Part shown: in pieces, positions 7,976-14,307 of the stretch
How positions within the stretch are numbered: the first letter of the stretch is position 1
Layout of the letters: each line of letters opens with the position of its first letter
Assembly: GCA_030064795.1 (NCBI GenBank)
Contig: JASJEI010000310.1
Coordinates: 1-20,069 of the forward strand
DNA: 20,069 nt
Source of the DNA: Pleurocapsa sp. MO_226.B13
Lineage (GTDB): Bacteria; Cyanobacteriota; Cyanobacteriia; Cyanobacteriales; Xenococcaceae
Direction of reading: 5' to 3'
Position numbers and translations under genes: made by a program
Notes under the pieces: generated by a model
Told to the model about the DNA's origin: nothing
The model's input: the letters and a program-made list of their open reading frames with translations, nothing else
The model's database searches: none

Positions 7976-8366
7976 TGTAACTTGAACCATAAGTTGTCCA
8001 AAATGGAATCATAAGCTGTCCGAAAAACGGGCTACAACCCCTATAAATACGTTGAACAGTTTCGCCTGGCGATCGCTTTGTTGAAGCATAAAGTGTCCAA
8101 AAGTTAAAAAAAGAACCATAAGCTGGACAAAAATTGTCATCTTCTTGGTCATTGAGGTTTTAATTACCACCCACCTTCTCTAAAGCTTCTCTTTAAGGTG
8201 GTTTGAAGGCTTTATCTTGGTTAAGCGATCGCTAAAAAATAGCGATCGCTATATGAGATATTCTTAAATCCAGTAAGGCGTGTTAATAAGATTAAAATGC
8301 TTTATTTCTAGCATTTGAGTACAATTATTAGGTCTTTAATGCTCACTAATTAATATTGAAGGTGCA
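7976..8366 (-). mobile_element. 391-bp non-autonomous transposon (MITE-like) inside the helicase gene
   Basis: The element is bounded by 5-bp duplications (7971-7975 and 8367-8371). The ends are TGTAACTTGAA and, read inward from the other side, TGCACCTTCAA, matching at 8 of 11 positions. It encodes no protein. One end carries four ~20-bp direct motifs starting at 7984, 8006, 8083 and 8113 (consensus GAAYCATAAGYTGTCCAAAA), with the last carrying GGAC in place of GTCC. A TG...CA-type end, a 5-bp duplication and an asymmetric array of ~20-bp motifs are traits of Tn7/Tn5053/Mu-type transposons, whose TnsB/TniA transposase binds such arrays. So this is probably a deletion derivative moved in trans; no such transposase lies in the window. 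It also contains GCGATCGC octamers. Confidence 0.88.
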
Positions 8367-8371
8367 GGAAC
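8367..8371. repeat. Target-site duplication, right copy
   Basis: GGAAC on the plus strand, identical to 7971-7975 and immediately outside the element terminus TGCA. Confidence 0.85.
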
Positions 8372-9536
8372 GTCAAACTCCTTGGCAATGTCTTTGAATG
8401 CCCCAGAAAACTTACCTACTGTCTGCGCCCTGTTACGGCACGCTCTGTCTCCAAGCTTCTGAATATAATCTAAAACTACTAAACCTAATTCCCCTTTTTC
8501 AGAACGAATGGATCGCAGGACAGAACGAACCTTTGAGGGAGTTAGTTGAGTGGCGGGAGTATCATCGATAATAATTGGTAATTCGGCTAATTTAGTTAGT
8601 CCAGCAACCAAAACATCATACTCATCTTCATAGATCTGGTTGTGCATCAACCGATGAGAATCTATGCCTGTGTGCATCGAGAGAAACCTTTTGGTCAACT
8701 GTTCGTTGGACATTTCAGCCGAGAAGAAAACTACAGGCTTCTGTTGCACGCTTGCAATATGATTAGCCAGATGGCAAGCTAGCCAAGTTTTACCCATACT
8801 AGCTCTGGCTGCGATGATAATTAAATCTTGTTTGATTAATCCTCCAATTAGAGCATCTAAATCATCTAATCCAGTAGGATAGGCAGGAAATGAACCTTGT
8901 TCTATTTTGTGAAACACAGATGCCAGACAATCACCGATAGGTAGAGGCTTAAACTTATCTTGTTTGTTGGTGGTGAGGTTAAATATTTTTTCTTCTAACG
9001 TATTGAATACTGAAGTTAGTTCGGTGGCATTGTCGTATGCTAAATTCTTAATTTCATTTGCTGCTGTTATTAATTGACGGCGTTGGTATTTCTCTAGAAC
9101 CAAAGCAATGTAGCGGTCGATATTGGTAGCAGAAATAGTTTGGTTAAGTAGTTTGGCTAGTTTAGCTGTGCCTCCTGCTTTGGTTAATGATTTGTGGTCT
9201 TTTAACCAAGTAGACACGCCTAGAAGATCTGTTAGTTTATCTTGCCCATGTAGTTCTAATGCTGCCTTGTAAATCTGTTGGTGAGCAGCAACGTAAAATG
9301 CTTCAATGGGATTAAGGGTAGTTTGTTTTTGGTGCTGAAGTTCGTGAATGTAAGCTTTAATCTCATCCCATTTGTAGAGATAAGAAATAGAGCAACCAGC
9401 TACTGTCGCTATGTTTCTGAAGGTTAGAGGCTTATTTTGTCGTCTTATTTGAGCAATGGCTTTGAGTACCTGCTCTTTTTTCTGTTCCTTTCTTTTAGCT
9501 TGAGTGCGACGGAGAACTTCAGCCTGTTTCTCTCGA

Positions 9537-10161
9537 TTAGCCATTTGCTAACCTCCTAAGTTCGGGTAGCCATTTATTCATCGCTTCGACGGTGCTGCGA
9601 GCTTCTTCAAAGGCTAGTTCTGCACCTACTTTTTGGGCTTCAGTTAATCTTTGATGTTCCCCTTTATACTGGCGTTCGTAGAGGGGTAATTTCCCCGTAC
9701 TCGGTCGAAAACTCGAACAGCCATAGCACTTGGGATAAAGATTAACTGGGCAGGGTGTTTTAGGGTCTTTAGTGCAATATCCGTAAACCACCAAGCGAGG
9801 TGGTATATCGAGATCTAATTCGTAGGCTTTAGGGTTTTTGAGTAAACCTTCGGGTAAAGATTGCCAAGGTAGAAATTTGTTGTCGGGATTAAGTAGAAGT
9901 TCTTGGAAGGGTAAATCTACTTCGGCTATTTGCTCTCTAGTCGGTGGCGTGTAGTGTTGAAATGTCGTGTTCGGATTTTTATGACCAGCATAGAGTCTCG
10001 CTGCTTCTATGCCAAATTTGGTACGAATCTCTTGTAATTTACTGGGACGGGTTATTTTGCTGATAAAGTCAGGTTTTTGTCCGTTGGCATCCTCTAGGTT
10101 CTCTTTTTCTATTACCATCCGAATGATACGAACCATTGGGTTTTGACCGCTGTCATTTAAT
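9537..10161 (-). pseudogene. Tn554 TnpB-like tyrosine recombinase, C-terminal fragment cut by the IS
   Basis: About 208 codons remain, starting at the IS end. GHKNPNTTFQHY contains the last conserved His and the probable nucleophilic Tyr of tyrosine recombinases. It is followed by a Cys-rich tail (CTKDPKTPCPVNLYPKCYGCSSFRP) and a helical end (YERQYKGEHQRLTEAQKVGAELAFEEARSTVEAM) that are typical of the TnpB-type recombinases working with TnpA and TnpC in Tn554 elements. The core-binding domain and the first catalytic Arg are missing, so the product is inactive. The in-frame ATG at 10136 is not the original start. Its stop overlaps the start of the tnpC part by 8 bases, which preserves the tnpB-tnpC operon order of Tn554. 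Truncation is by the insertion sequence at 10160-11648, and the missing 5' part is not found beyond it. Confidence 0.78.
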
Positions 10162-11648
10162 CTATGCCTTACCCATAAGTCTCCAAAGCAAGAGGGGAAG
10201 AAGCATGTAACAGTTTCCAGATAGAAGCAATATCATGTAATCGTGACAGCCCTTTCCAAAGAGTTTTGACTCCAGGAAAACCATCATGTTTACGAGCTAA
10301 AAAACCTCCAAGCTGGGCAATCCAAACTACAGCTTGCTCTATTGAAGGCGGTTGAGAACTAGGAAAAGGGACATGGTGAAAATGACAGTAAAGAGATTGC
10401 CATTCATAAGCCTCTAAGATCGTATCGCAAGGAAGTTCAGGATTTTGTCTCGCTTGATAAGTGAGCCAGAGTAATCGCCAAGCAACAATAGCGTAAGTCG
10501 CTAAAGCTTTCTTAATCCGTTCTGCGGTTTCCAATTGAAGATGTTCAATTCGACAACCACTTTTCAGGACATAATGATAACGTTCGATTAGCCAACGATA
10601 AGTATACCAACGGACACAGCGGACAGCTTCTGAGAAGTTGTTAACTTCTAAAGTCGTAAGTAAGAGCCAATTAATTGGTGTTGCCCCAGTCGGAGGATTG
10701 TCTTCAGTAGCAGAAATAACATTCAAAGTAATCGGCTCCCTAGTAGAACTTTTGGGGCGATTACTCGGAACTGGAAAGGTAAAACTAGCATAACTAATCG
10801 TTAAATTAGCTTCTCGGGTAGGTTGATCATCTTTTCTAGGAACAGAAATAACCAATTGACCACTCGAAGGAGTATGCGCAATTGCCTCCTTAACAAATTT
10901 CAGTTCATGATTGATGCGACGATTATGCTTGGCTCGAATTAATAACTCGGAGTTAGCTTCTCTTTCGAGGGCAAATAGCTCATAGATATCTCCTTCTCGG
11001 TCAGTAACTGTCACCACGGTAGTAGTTGATGGAATTGCTAATTCGGTTGTGACTAAACCTGTTAGCCATCTTTTACTTTCCTTGTTCAGAATACTTGCTC
11101 TTGCCTTCTGGTTCTTTTTCTTCTTCTTAGTTTTGGGTTTTCTAGTCCATATTTGCTGATCTAAAATTCCCAAAGGGACTCCTTGAGTTGTGGATGCCAT
11201 GATGGAATGGACTTTTAATCCTCTGACATATTTTTGTGAGCAAGTCAGACCAAATCCCTTCTCCCAGGTTTTTGCTTGATGATGGGTGAAGTTGAAATCA
11301 CTGGTATCTTGTATTGCCAAGATGATCTTCTCCTTGGATGCCCTTGCTGCTGTCTGTTTCTGATGTGCATCAATTATGTCTTCCAACTCAATCCGTTTTG
11401 ATTTCCAGAAATTATAGGTAGCTTTTGTATTCGCCCAATCACCACTGGCTTGTGGCACACTGGCTTGTGGCTGTTTTGCTAAATTCTCGACGATCTTGAT
11501 TAATCTTTTATTTAATCGTTTGTCTGGTAGATTGGCATACTTGAGTTCTTCTTCTGCCCAGGATTGCATTAAATGAATTCCTCTAGCTCTTTGATGACTA
11601 GAATACATTCATAGCAACCTTTTCCGTACTTATGGGTAAAGCATAGAT
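10160..11648 (-). mobile_element. IS4-family insertion sequence
   Basis: Terminal inverted repeats ATCTATGCCTTACCCATAAGT (left) and, inverted, ATCTATGCTTTACCCATAAGT (right) match at 20 of 21 positions and bracket one transposase gene, giving about 1.49 kb. The transposase stop codon lies within the left repeat. Flanking bases (GCTGTCATTT... left, CTAAAATAAC right) show no 9-12-bp target duplication as expected for a fresh IS4 insertion, so one flank has been replaced by rearrangement. Confidence 0.88.
10169..11569 (-). CDS. IS4-family (Tn5/IS50-like) DDE transposase
   Basis: From the ATG at 11569 the protein has 466 aa and opens MQSWAEEELKYANLPDKRLNKRL, the usual start of this transposase group; AGAGG lies 10 bases upstream. 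An earlier ATG at 11608 would add 13 residues. The DDE triad is visible as D in AIQDTSDF, D in VTDREGDIYELF, and E in the YREK signature Y-x2-R-x3-E-x6-K (YTYRWLIERYHYVLK). It ends with AQLGGFLARKHDGFPGVKTLWKGLSRL, matching the C-terminus of Tn5 transposase-like proteins. It should excise and insert its own IS by a cut-and-paste hairpin mechanism. No frameshift or internal stop is present, so it may be active. Confidence 0.93.
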   Translation of the reverse strand: MQSWAEEELKYANLPDKRLNKRLIKIVENLAKQPQASVPQASGDWANTKATYNFWKSKRIELEDIIDAHQKQTAARASKEKIILAIQDTSDFNFTHHQAKTWEKGFGLTCSQKYVRGLKVHSIMASTTQGVPLGILDQQIWTRKPKTKKKKKNQKARASILNKESKRWLTGLVTTELAIPSTTTVVTVTDREGDIYELFALEREANSELLIRAKHNRRINHELKFVKEAIAHTPSSGQLVISVPRKDDQPTREANLTISYASFTFPVPSNRPKSSTREPITLNVISATEDNPPTGATPINWLLLTTLEVNNFSEAVRCVRWYTYRWLIERYHYVLKSGCRIEHLQLETAERIKKALATYAIVAWRLLWLTYQARQNPELPCDTILEAYEWQSLYCHFHHVPFPSSQPPSIEQAVVWIAQLGGFLARKHDGFPGVKTLWKGLSRLHDIASIWKLLHASSPLALETYG

Positions 11649-11654
11649 CTAAAA

Positions 11655-11760
11655 TAACCTGATTTTTTCCTATTTACTGAATCTTAACTCTGATTTATTG
11701 GCCCAAATAAATCCCCGATTTTTCCCCATTGTACACTTCATTATTTTTCGGCAAGATAGT
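11655..11760 (+). promoter_or_regulatory. CCTGATTT-repeat promoter region, copy A
   Basis: The sequence from 11649 to ~11735 is a direct repeat of 12841 to ~12925. It holds motif copies at 11658 (CCTGATTTTTTCC), ~11689 (TCTGATTTATTGG) and ~11715 (CCCGATTTTTCCCC), spaced by about three helical turns. It lies ~80-150 bases upstream of the 11813 start. The pattern suggests a direct-repeat activator site; the regulator is unknown. The IS ends immediately before this repeat. Confidence 0.5.
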
Positions 11761-11812
11761 TGACATCAAAGTTACACACCTCAAACTTATTACATATTTA
11801 AGGAGAAAAATC

Positions 11813-12268
11813 ATGATTACAGAAATGAAGGGACCTCACGGACATAAAATTGATATTGAGAAAGAATTGGACCGAAAATTTGCAGCACCTAATCGTATGC
11901 TTGGATATATATCACCGTCGATAGGATCGTTTACTCTCTCACAAAACAACGATCCAAATACTGGTCATGCATCTTTTGTGTGGCATCATTACGAACCTCA
12001 CGGAGGTAACAGTCATTTTGAGGTCGACTGGCATGACGATCCGTTGGAATATGTGGGAGGATTGATTAATAACGAGTATTGGTGCTATAAAGTCAAGGAG
12101 GATCCAGAGCCACAGGAAGGACCCGTCTATATTGCCTTTGCAAAGGAAATCATGCTGGATAGGAAATCTGGAGTCAATGACGAAGGATACAGAATCATTT
12201 ATGTCGATCATGGTTTCGTTCATCTATGGGCTTGGGATGGTAAAACTTTCCAAGGTCATGAAGAATAA
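11813..12268 (+). CDS. Hypothetical His-rich protein sharing the RiPP promoter repeat
   Basis: The ATG at 11813 is preceded by AAGGAGAAAAATC, an ideal Shine-Dalgarno and almost the same leader as the second precursor gene (AAGGAGAAAAATCA). It encodes 151 aa with no signal peptide or membrane segment. It is rich in His, Trp and acidic residues (VWHHYEPHGGNSHFEVDWHDD, NNEYWCYKVKEDPEPQEG, HGFVHLWAWDGKTFQGHEE) and looks like a compact soluble beta-rich protein. I recognise no family. Its upstream region repeats the CCTGATTT motif array found before the lanthipeptide precursors, so co-expression with that locus is likely. It could be a tailoring, immunity or unrelated co-regulated protein; the sequence does not decide. 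Confidence 0.82.
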   Translation: MITEMKGPHGHKIDIEKELDRKFAAPNRMLGYISPSIGSFTLSQNNDPNTGHASFVWHHYEPHGGNSHFEVDWHDDPLEYVGGLINNEYWCYKVKEDPEPQEGPVYIAFAKEIMLDRKSGVNDEGYRIIYVDHGFVHLWAWDGKTFQGHEE

Positions 12269-12321
12269 CTTAGCTTTAATTTATGCAAGTTATTGAACTG
12301 AATTGAGCGATTTTCTCTTAA

Positions 12322-12350
12322 CATAACTCATCATTTTTCGATGGGTTATG
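12322..12350 (+). terminator. Hairpin downstream of the hypothetical gene
   Basis: CATAACTCATC and GATGGGTTATG pair over 11 positions with one G-T wobble around a T-rich 7-base loop, 54 bases after the stop at 12268. No U-run follows, so it may stabilise the 3' end rather than terminate. Confidence 0.4.
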
Positions 12351-12425
12351 TATTGGCATAGTTGCCGATGGTGATTTCTAGATAGTGAAAAATGATCGAT
12401 CGCCAATTTAATAATACTTATGTAT

Positions 12426-12522
12426 TTACAGCGGTTTACACTTCAATTTGAGACACAAAATCAAGAAGACTCCGAGAGAATTAGTTTATTGCTGTACCTG
12501 TTAGTTATGCAAACCGCTGTAA
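12426..12522. mobile_element. ~97-bp MITE-like inverted-repeat element
   Basis: TTACAGCGGTTT (12426-12437) and AAACCGCTGTAA (12511-12522) are perfect 12-bp inverted termini around a non-coding A/T-rich interior. Size and structure fit a MITE. No target duplication longer than 2-3 bases is clear. Confidence 0.5.
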
Positions 12523-12687
12523 TCTAATGGGGGTTGAGACAGAAACTTGGGCGACAAAAAGGGGAATTGCGATTGAAAAGAGAAATAGTAGGAGTAATAG
12601 GATAGATCGCACTCGGTAGAGTTTTTTAATACGATTTCTCAATCTCTGCTGGAGTTCAAGTTTGTGTACTACTGTTTTCTCTCTCAA
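12505..12687 (-). CDS. Doubtful small membrane protein
   Basis: A 60-aa frame with a TTG start (no close Shine-Dalgarno) has a basic N-terminus and one strongly hydrophobic segment (SILLLLLFLFSIAIPLFVAQVSV). Its last codons (RLQRFA) are supplied by the terminal repeat of the 97-bp element, so if it is a gene, its 3' end has been replaced by that element. It may be a remnant or a chance frame. Confidence 0.25.
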   Translation of the reverse strand: MREKTVVHKLELQQRLRNRIKKLYRVRSILLLLLFLFSIAIPLFVAQVSVSTPIRLQRFA

Positions 12688-12804
12688 TTATTCATTAATC
12701 CTCTACCAAGACTTCCACAATACCGTCAATGAGTCTGACTTCACTACATACTCCGCTAATCTAGCTAAATCTAAATTAGATAATTAACTACTATAAATTG
12801 TGTC

Positions 12805-12922
12805 CCTACCTGATTTCATCCTATTTTTTAAATCGATCACCTAAGACAACCTGATTTTTTTCCTATTTACTGAATCTTCAACCTGATTTATTGGGGACAA
12901 AAACACCTGATTTTTTCCCATT
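12805..12922 (+). promoter_or_regulatory. CCTGATTT-repeat promoter region, copy B (RiPP operon)
   Basis: CCTGATTT occurs at 12809, 12850, 12882 and 12906, each followed by T/A-rich sequence and usually CC or GG. The last is CCTGATTTTTTCCCATTG. Bases 12841-12925 match 11649-11735 closely. The array lies ~150-260 bases before the first precursor start, so it is probably the regulated promoter of the precursor-lanM operon. Confidence 0.5.
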
Positions 12923-13071
12923 GTTGTTAATAGTTTTTAGTTTCATTATGTATACATGGAAAGCAAAGAAAACAAGCAAATAAGCTTTCAAATCCTTTAA
13001 TAATCTAATTAAAAGCTTTTCTATCAACAACTTCTCAACAACAAAACTCAATTATTCAAGGAAAAAATCAT

Positions 13072-13647
13072 ATGAGTCAAGATCTATCAGAAAGGAAAAA
13101 AATTGAACCTTTACATGGGCTAGTTCTTACTGAAACCACCGCTACTATCAAGGTTACTAGCACTGGCTGTACTAAAAAGGAGGATTTTCAACTACGACTG
13201 CAAAAATCAGAACCTCCTATTCTGTCAATAATTCGTGTTAAACCCGATCTTTGTAAGGCTGCCCCACATAGCATCGATGTCGTCTTCTCTCTCAAGGAAA
13301 TTGGGGCTGCTAATTTTACGGTAGCCAATCTTTTCGCACCAGGACCATCCCTTATTCAAGGAGAAAAACCAATGCTTAACAAAATTAAAGCTGTGCTTAA
13401 AGATGATCGGGTACGCCAGAAAATTAAAGAAGCAAAGACACAAGATGAAGTTATCAAACTGGTCACAAGTGCTGTTGCTGAAAAAGGTGAAAATTTCACT
13501 ACAGAAGATGTAACTCAAATGCTGGCCTACGTCGGGCTTCATAAATTGCCTGAACTGAGCGAGGAAAAACTACTAGCTGTAGCGGGGCTTCGCTTGGAGT
13601 GGACAGATATTACTTGTCGTCCTTGCTACACAGATCGTTGTCTGTAG
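13072..13647 (+). CDS. Nif11-leader lanthipeptide precursor fused to an extra N-terminal domain
   Basis: The 191-aa frame has three parts. Residues 1-~92 form an unrelated, probably beta-sandwich domain (TTATIKVTSTGCTKKEDFQLRLQ, IIRVKPDLCKAAPHSIDVVFSLKEIGAANFTVANLF) that I cannot name. Residues ~93-100 (SLIQGEKP) are a translation of the standard 5' leader and ribosome-binding site of the second precursor gene. Residues 101-172 are a Nif11-type leader peptide (MLNKIKAVLKDDRVRQKIKEA... ending LSEEKLLAVAG). The core after Ala-Gly is LRLEWTDITCRPCYTDRCL, with three Thr and three Cys, enough for up to three thioether rings made by the LanM downstream. The ATG at 13072 has AAGGAAAAAATCAT upstream. 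The internal ATG at 13372 retains CAAGGAGAAAAACCA, so a stand-alone 91-aa precursor could also be made. Confidence 0.85.
   Translation: MSQDLSERKKIEPLHGLVLTETTATIKVTSTGCTKKEDFQLRLQKSEPPILSIIRVKPDLCKAAPHSIDVVFSLKEIGAANFTVANLFAPGPSLIQGEKPMLNKIKAVLKDDRVRQKIKEAKTQDEVIKLVTSAVAEKGENFTTEDVTQMLAYVGLHKLPELSEEKLLAVAGLRLEWTDITCRPCYTDRCL
13372..13374 (+). promoter_or_regulatory. Internal start codon with retained ribosome-binding site
   Basis: CAAGGAGAAAAACCA directly precedes this ATG and matches the leader of the second precursor (CAAGGAGAAAAATCA). It starts the leader peptide proper (MLNKIKAVL) inside the fused frame. Dual initiation is inferred. Confidence 0.55.
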
Positions 13648-13749
13648 GTGACGCATAAAAAGTTTACGTTGTAAGCGATAAGACACTTTGCCAAAGTCTA
13701 GCCTCAAGACGTAAAGTAGTTGACCCAAAACCGATGTTTTTGACGGAAA

Positions 13750-13816
13750 TTAATTAAAAGCTTTTCTGCCAATAACTTCTCAACAACAAAACTCAATTAT
13801 TCAAGGAGAAAAATCA
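13750..13816 (+). repeat. Repeated 5' leader of precursor genes
   Basis: ATTAATTAAAAGCTTTTCTG onward to the Shine-Dalgarno nearly duplicates ~13007-13070 upstream of the first precursor (shared TTCTCAACAACAAAACTCAA and TTATTCAAGGA). The segment contains AAAAGCTTTT, a perfect palindrome. Confidence 0.75.
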
Positions 13817-14077
13817 GTGCTTAACCAAATTAAAGCTCTACTTAAAGATGAGCAGCTACGCCAGAAAATAAAAGAAGCAAATACCCAAGACGAAGTTATC
13901 AAACTGCTCACAATTGCTGCTACTGAAAAAGGTGACAATTTCACCACAGAAGAGGCAACTCAAATTCTGACCAAATTTGCGCTTCAAAAATTGTATGAGC
14001 TGAACGAGGAATATTTACTAGCTGTAGCGGGGCGATCTACCCTGCCTTGTTATCGCCCTCCAATCACAATGTGGTAA
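13817..14077 (+). CDS. Nif11-leader lanthipeptide precursor 2
   Basis: A GTG start at 13817 sits 7-8 bases after AAGGAG. The 86-aa peptide has a leader of 72 residues (MLNQIKALLKDEQLRQKIKEA... LNEEYLLAVAG) about 65% identical to the leader of precursor 1, and ends in a core RSTLPCYRPPITMW after the Ala-Gly site. The core has one Cys (position 6) with Ser2/Thr3 upstream and Thr12 downstream. One lanthionine or methyllanthionine ring is therefore possible, with extra dehydrated residues. It is recognised by the leader and by its place directly before lanM. Leader conservation with complete core divergence is the usual pattern for precursors sharing one promiscuous synthetase. Confidence 0.88.
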   Translation: MLNQIKALLKDEQLRQKIKEANTQDEVIKLLTIAATEKGDNFTTEEATQILTKFALQKLYELNEEYLLAVAGRSTLPCYRPPITMW

Positions 14078-14131
14078 TACTTTTGAGTTGACTGTTTTTG
14101 CATATTCTAGCCTAAAGACCTAAAATCCTTA

Positions 14132-14183
14132 GCCCAAAACCGATATCTGAGAAGGACTTCTACAAAGTTATTTGGTTTTGGGC
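14132..14183 (+). promoter_or_regulatory. Long hairpin between precursor 2 and lanM
   Basis: GCCCAAAACC (14132-14141) and GGTTTTGGGC (14174-14183) form a perfect 10-bp stem around 32 bases, 125 bases before the lanM start. No U-run follows, so partial attenuation or an RNA-processing/stability element that favours precursor over synthetase is plausible. A partial copy of the left arm (CCCAAAACCGAT) also follows precursor 1 near 13723. Confidence 0.45.
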
Positions 14184-14307
14184 AGTTTCGATACCTGGGT
14201 ATTTTAAACAGTTTGCCTCAACAAATCATCAGACTACTTGACTCATTTCTGAGTTGAGTGATTTCTAACATTGAACTCAAATCAGAATTTAAGAAGAGGA
14301 ATTTCCC

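Larger units (their letters stand above)
7703..9544 (-). pseudogene. TnpC (DUF6262)-DnaB helicase chimera, interrupted by a 391-bp element
   Basis: The N-terminal part (8367-9544) encodes residues 1-393. Residues 1-73 (MANREKQAEVLRRTQAKR..., then NIATVAGCSISYLYKWDEIKAYIHEL) match TnpC/DUF6262 of Tn554-type transposons. From residue 81 (EAFYVAAHQQIYKAALEL) it is DnaB N-domain, then the RecA-like domain with Walker A ARASMGKT (246-253) and Walker B LVVLDYIQ (D359). The first ~40 residues of a normal DnaB are replaced by the TnpC part. The C-terminal piece (7703-7970) encodes FVALAQINRGVES...DLGLMLYRDEYYNPDT, standard DnaB. Between them sits an inserted element with target duplication GTTCC. Joining the two sides at one GTTCC gives KEFDVPFVALAQINRG in frame and a 481-aa protein. 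The start overlaps tnpB by 8 bases (ATGGCTAA) behind a strong AGGAGG. As it stands, the first frame ends after DVP with APSILISEH, so the helicase lacks its last ~90 residues. Confidence 0.88.
12269..13071. other. Intergenic region before the precursor genes
   Basis: This 800-bp stretch holds a hairpin after the previous gene (12322-12350), a ~97-bp MITE-like element (12426-12522), a doubtful minus-strand small frame (12505-12687), the CCTGATTT repeat array (12809-12920), and the conserved leader of the first precursor gene (from ~13007). Bases ~12690-12800 show nothing recognisable. Confidence 0.65.

Noticed and set aside
7703..7990. Independent 95-aa gene starting MVQVTVPFVALAQ
   Set aside because: The sequence is the C-terminal end of DnaB. 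The apparent start codon lies in the inserted element's terminal sequence.
307..8366. One large transposon with ~390-bp terminal inverted repeats enclosing the recombinase and Prim-Pol genes
   Set aside because: The right-hand copy has its own 5-bp target duplication within the DnaB gene, and the missing DnaB C-terminus lies directly on its inner side, so the 391-bp copy inserted alone.
13225..13542. 105-aa frame antisense to precursor 1
   Set aside because: It overlaps the conserved leader peptide coding sequence and has no start signal.
13750..13816. CRISPR-like or tandem repeat array
   Set aside because: Only two copies of the leader exist, ~740 bp apart, explained by duplication of the precursor unit; no regular spacers anywhere in the window.
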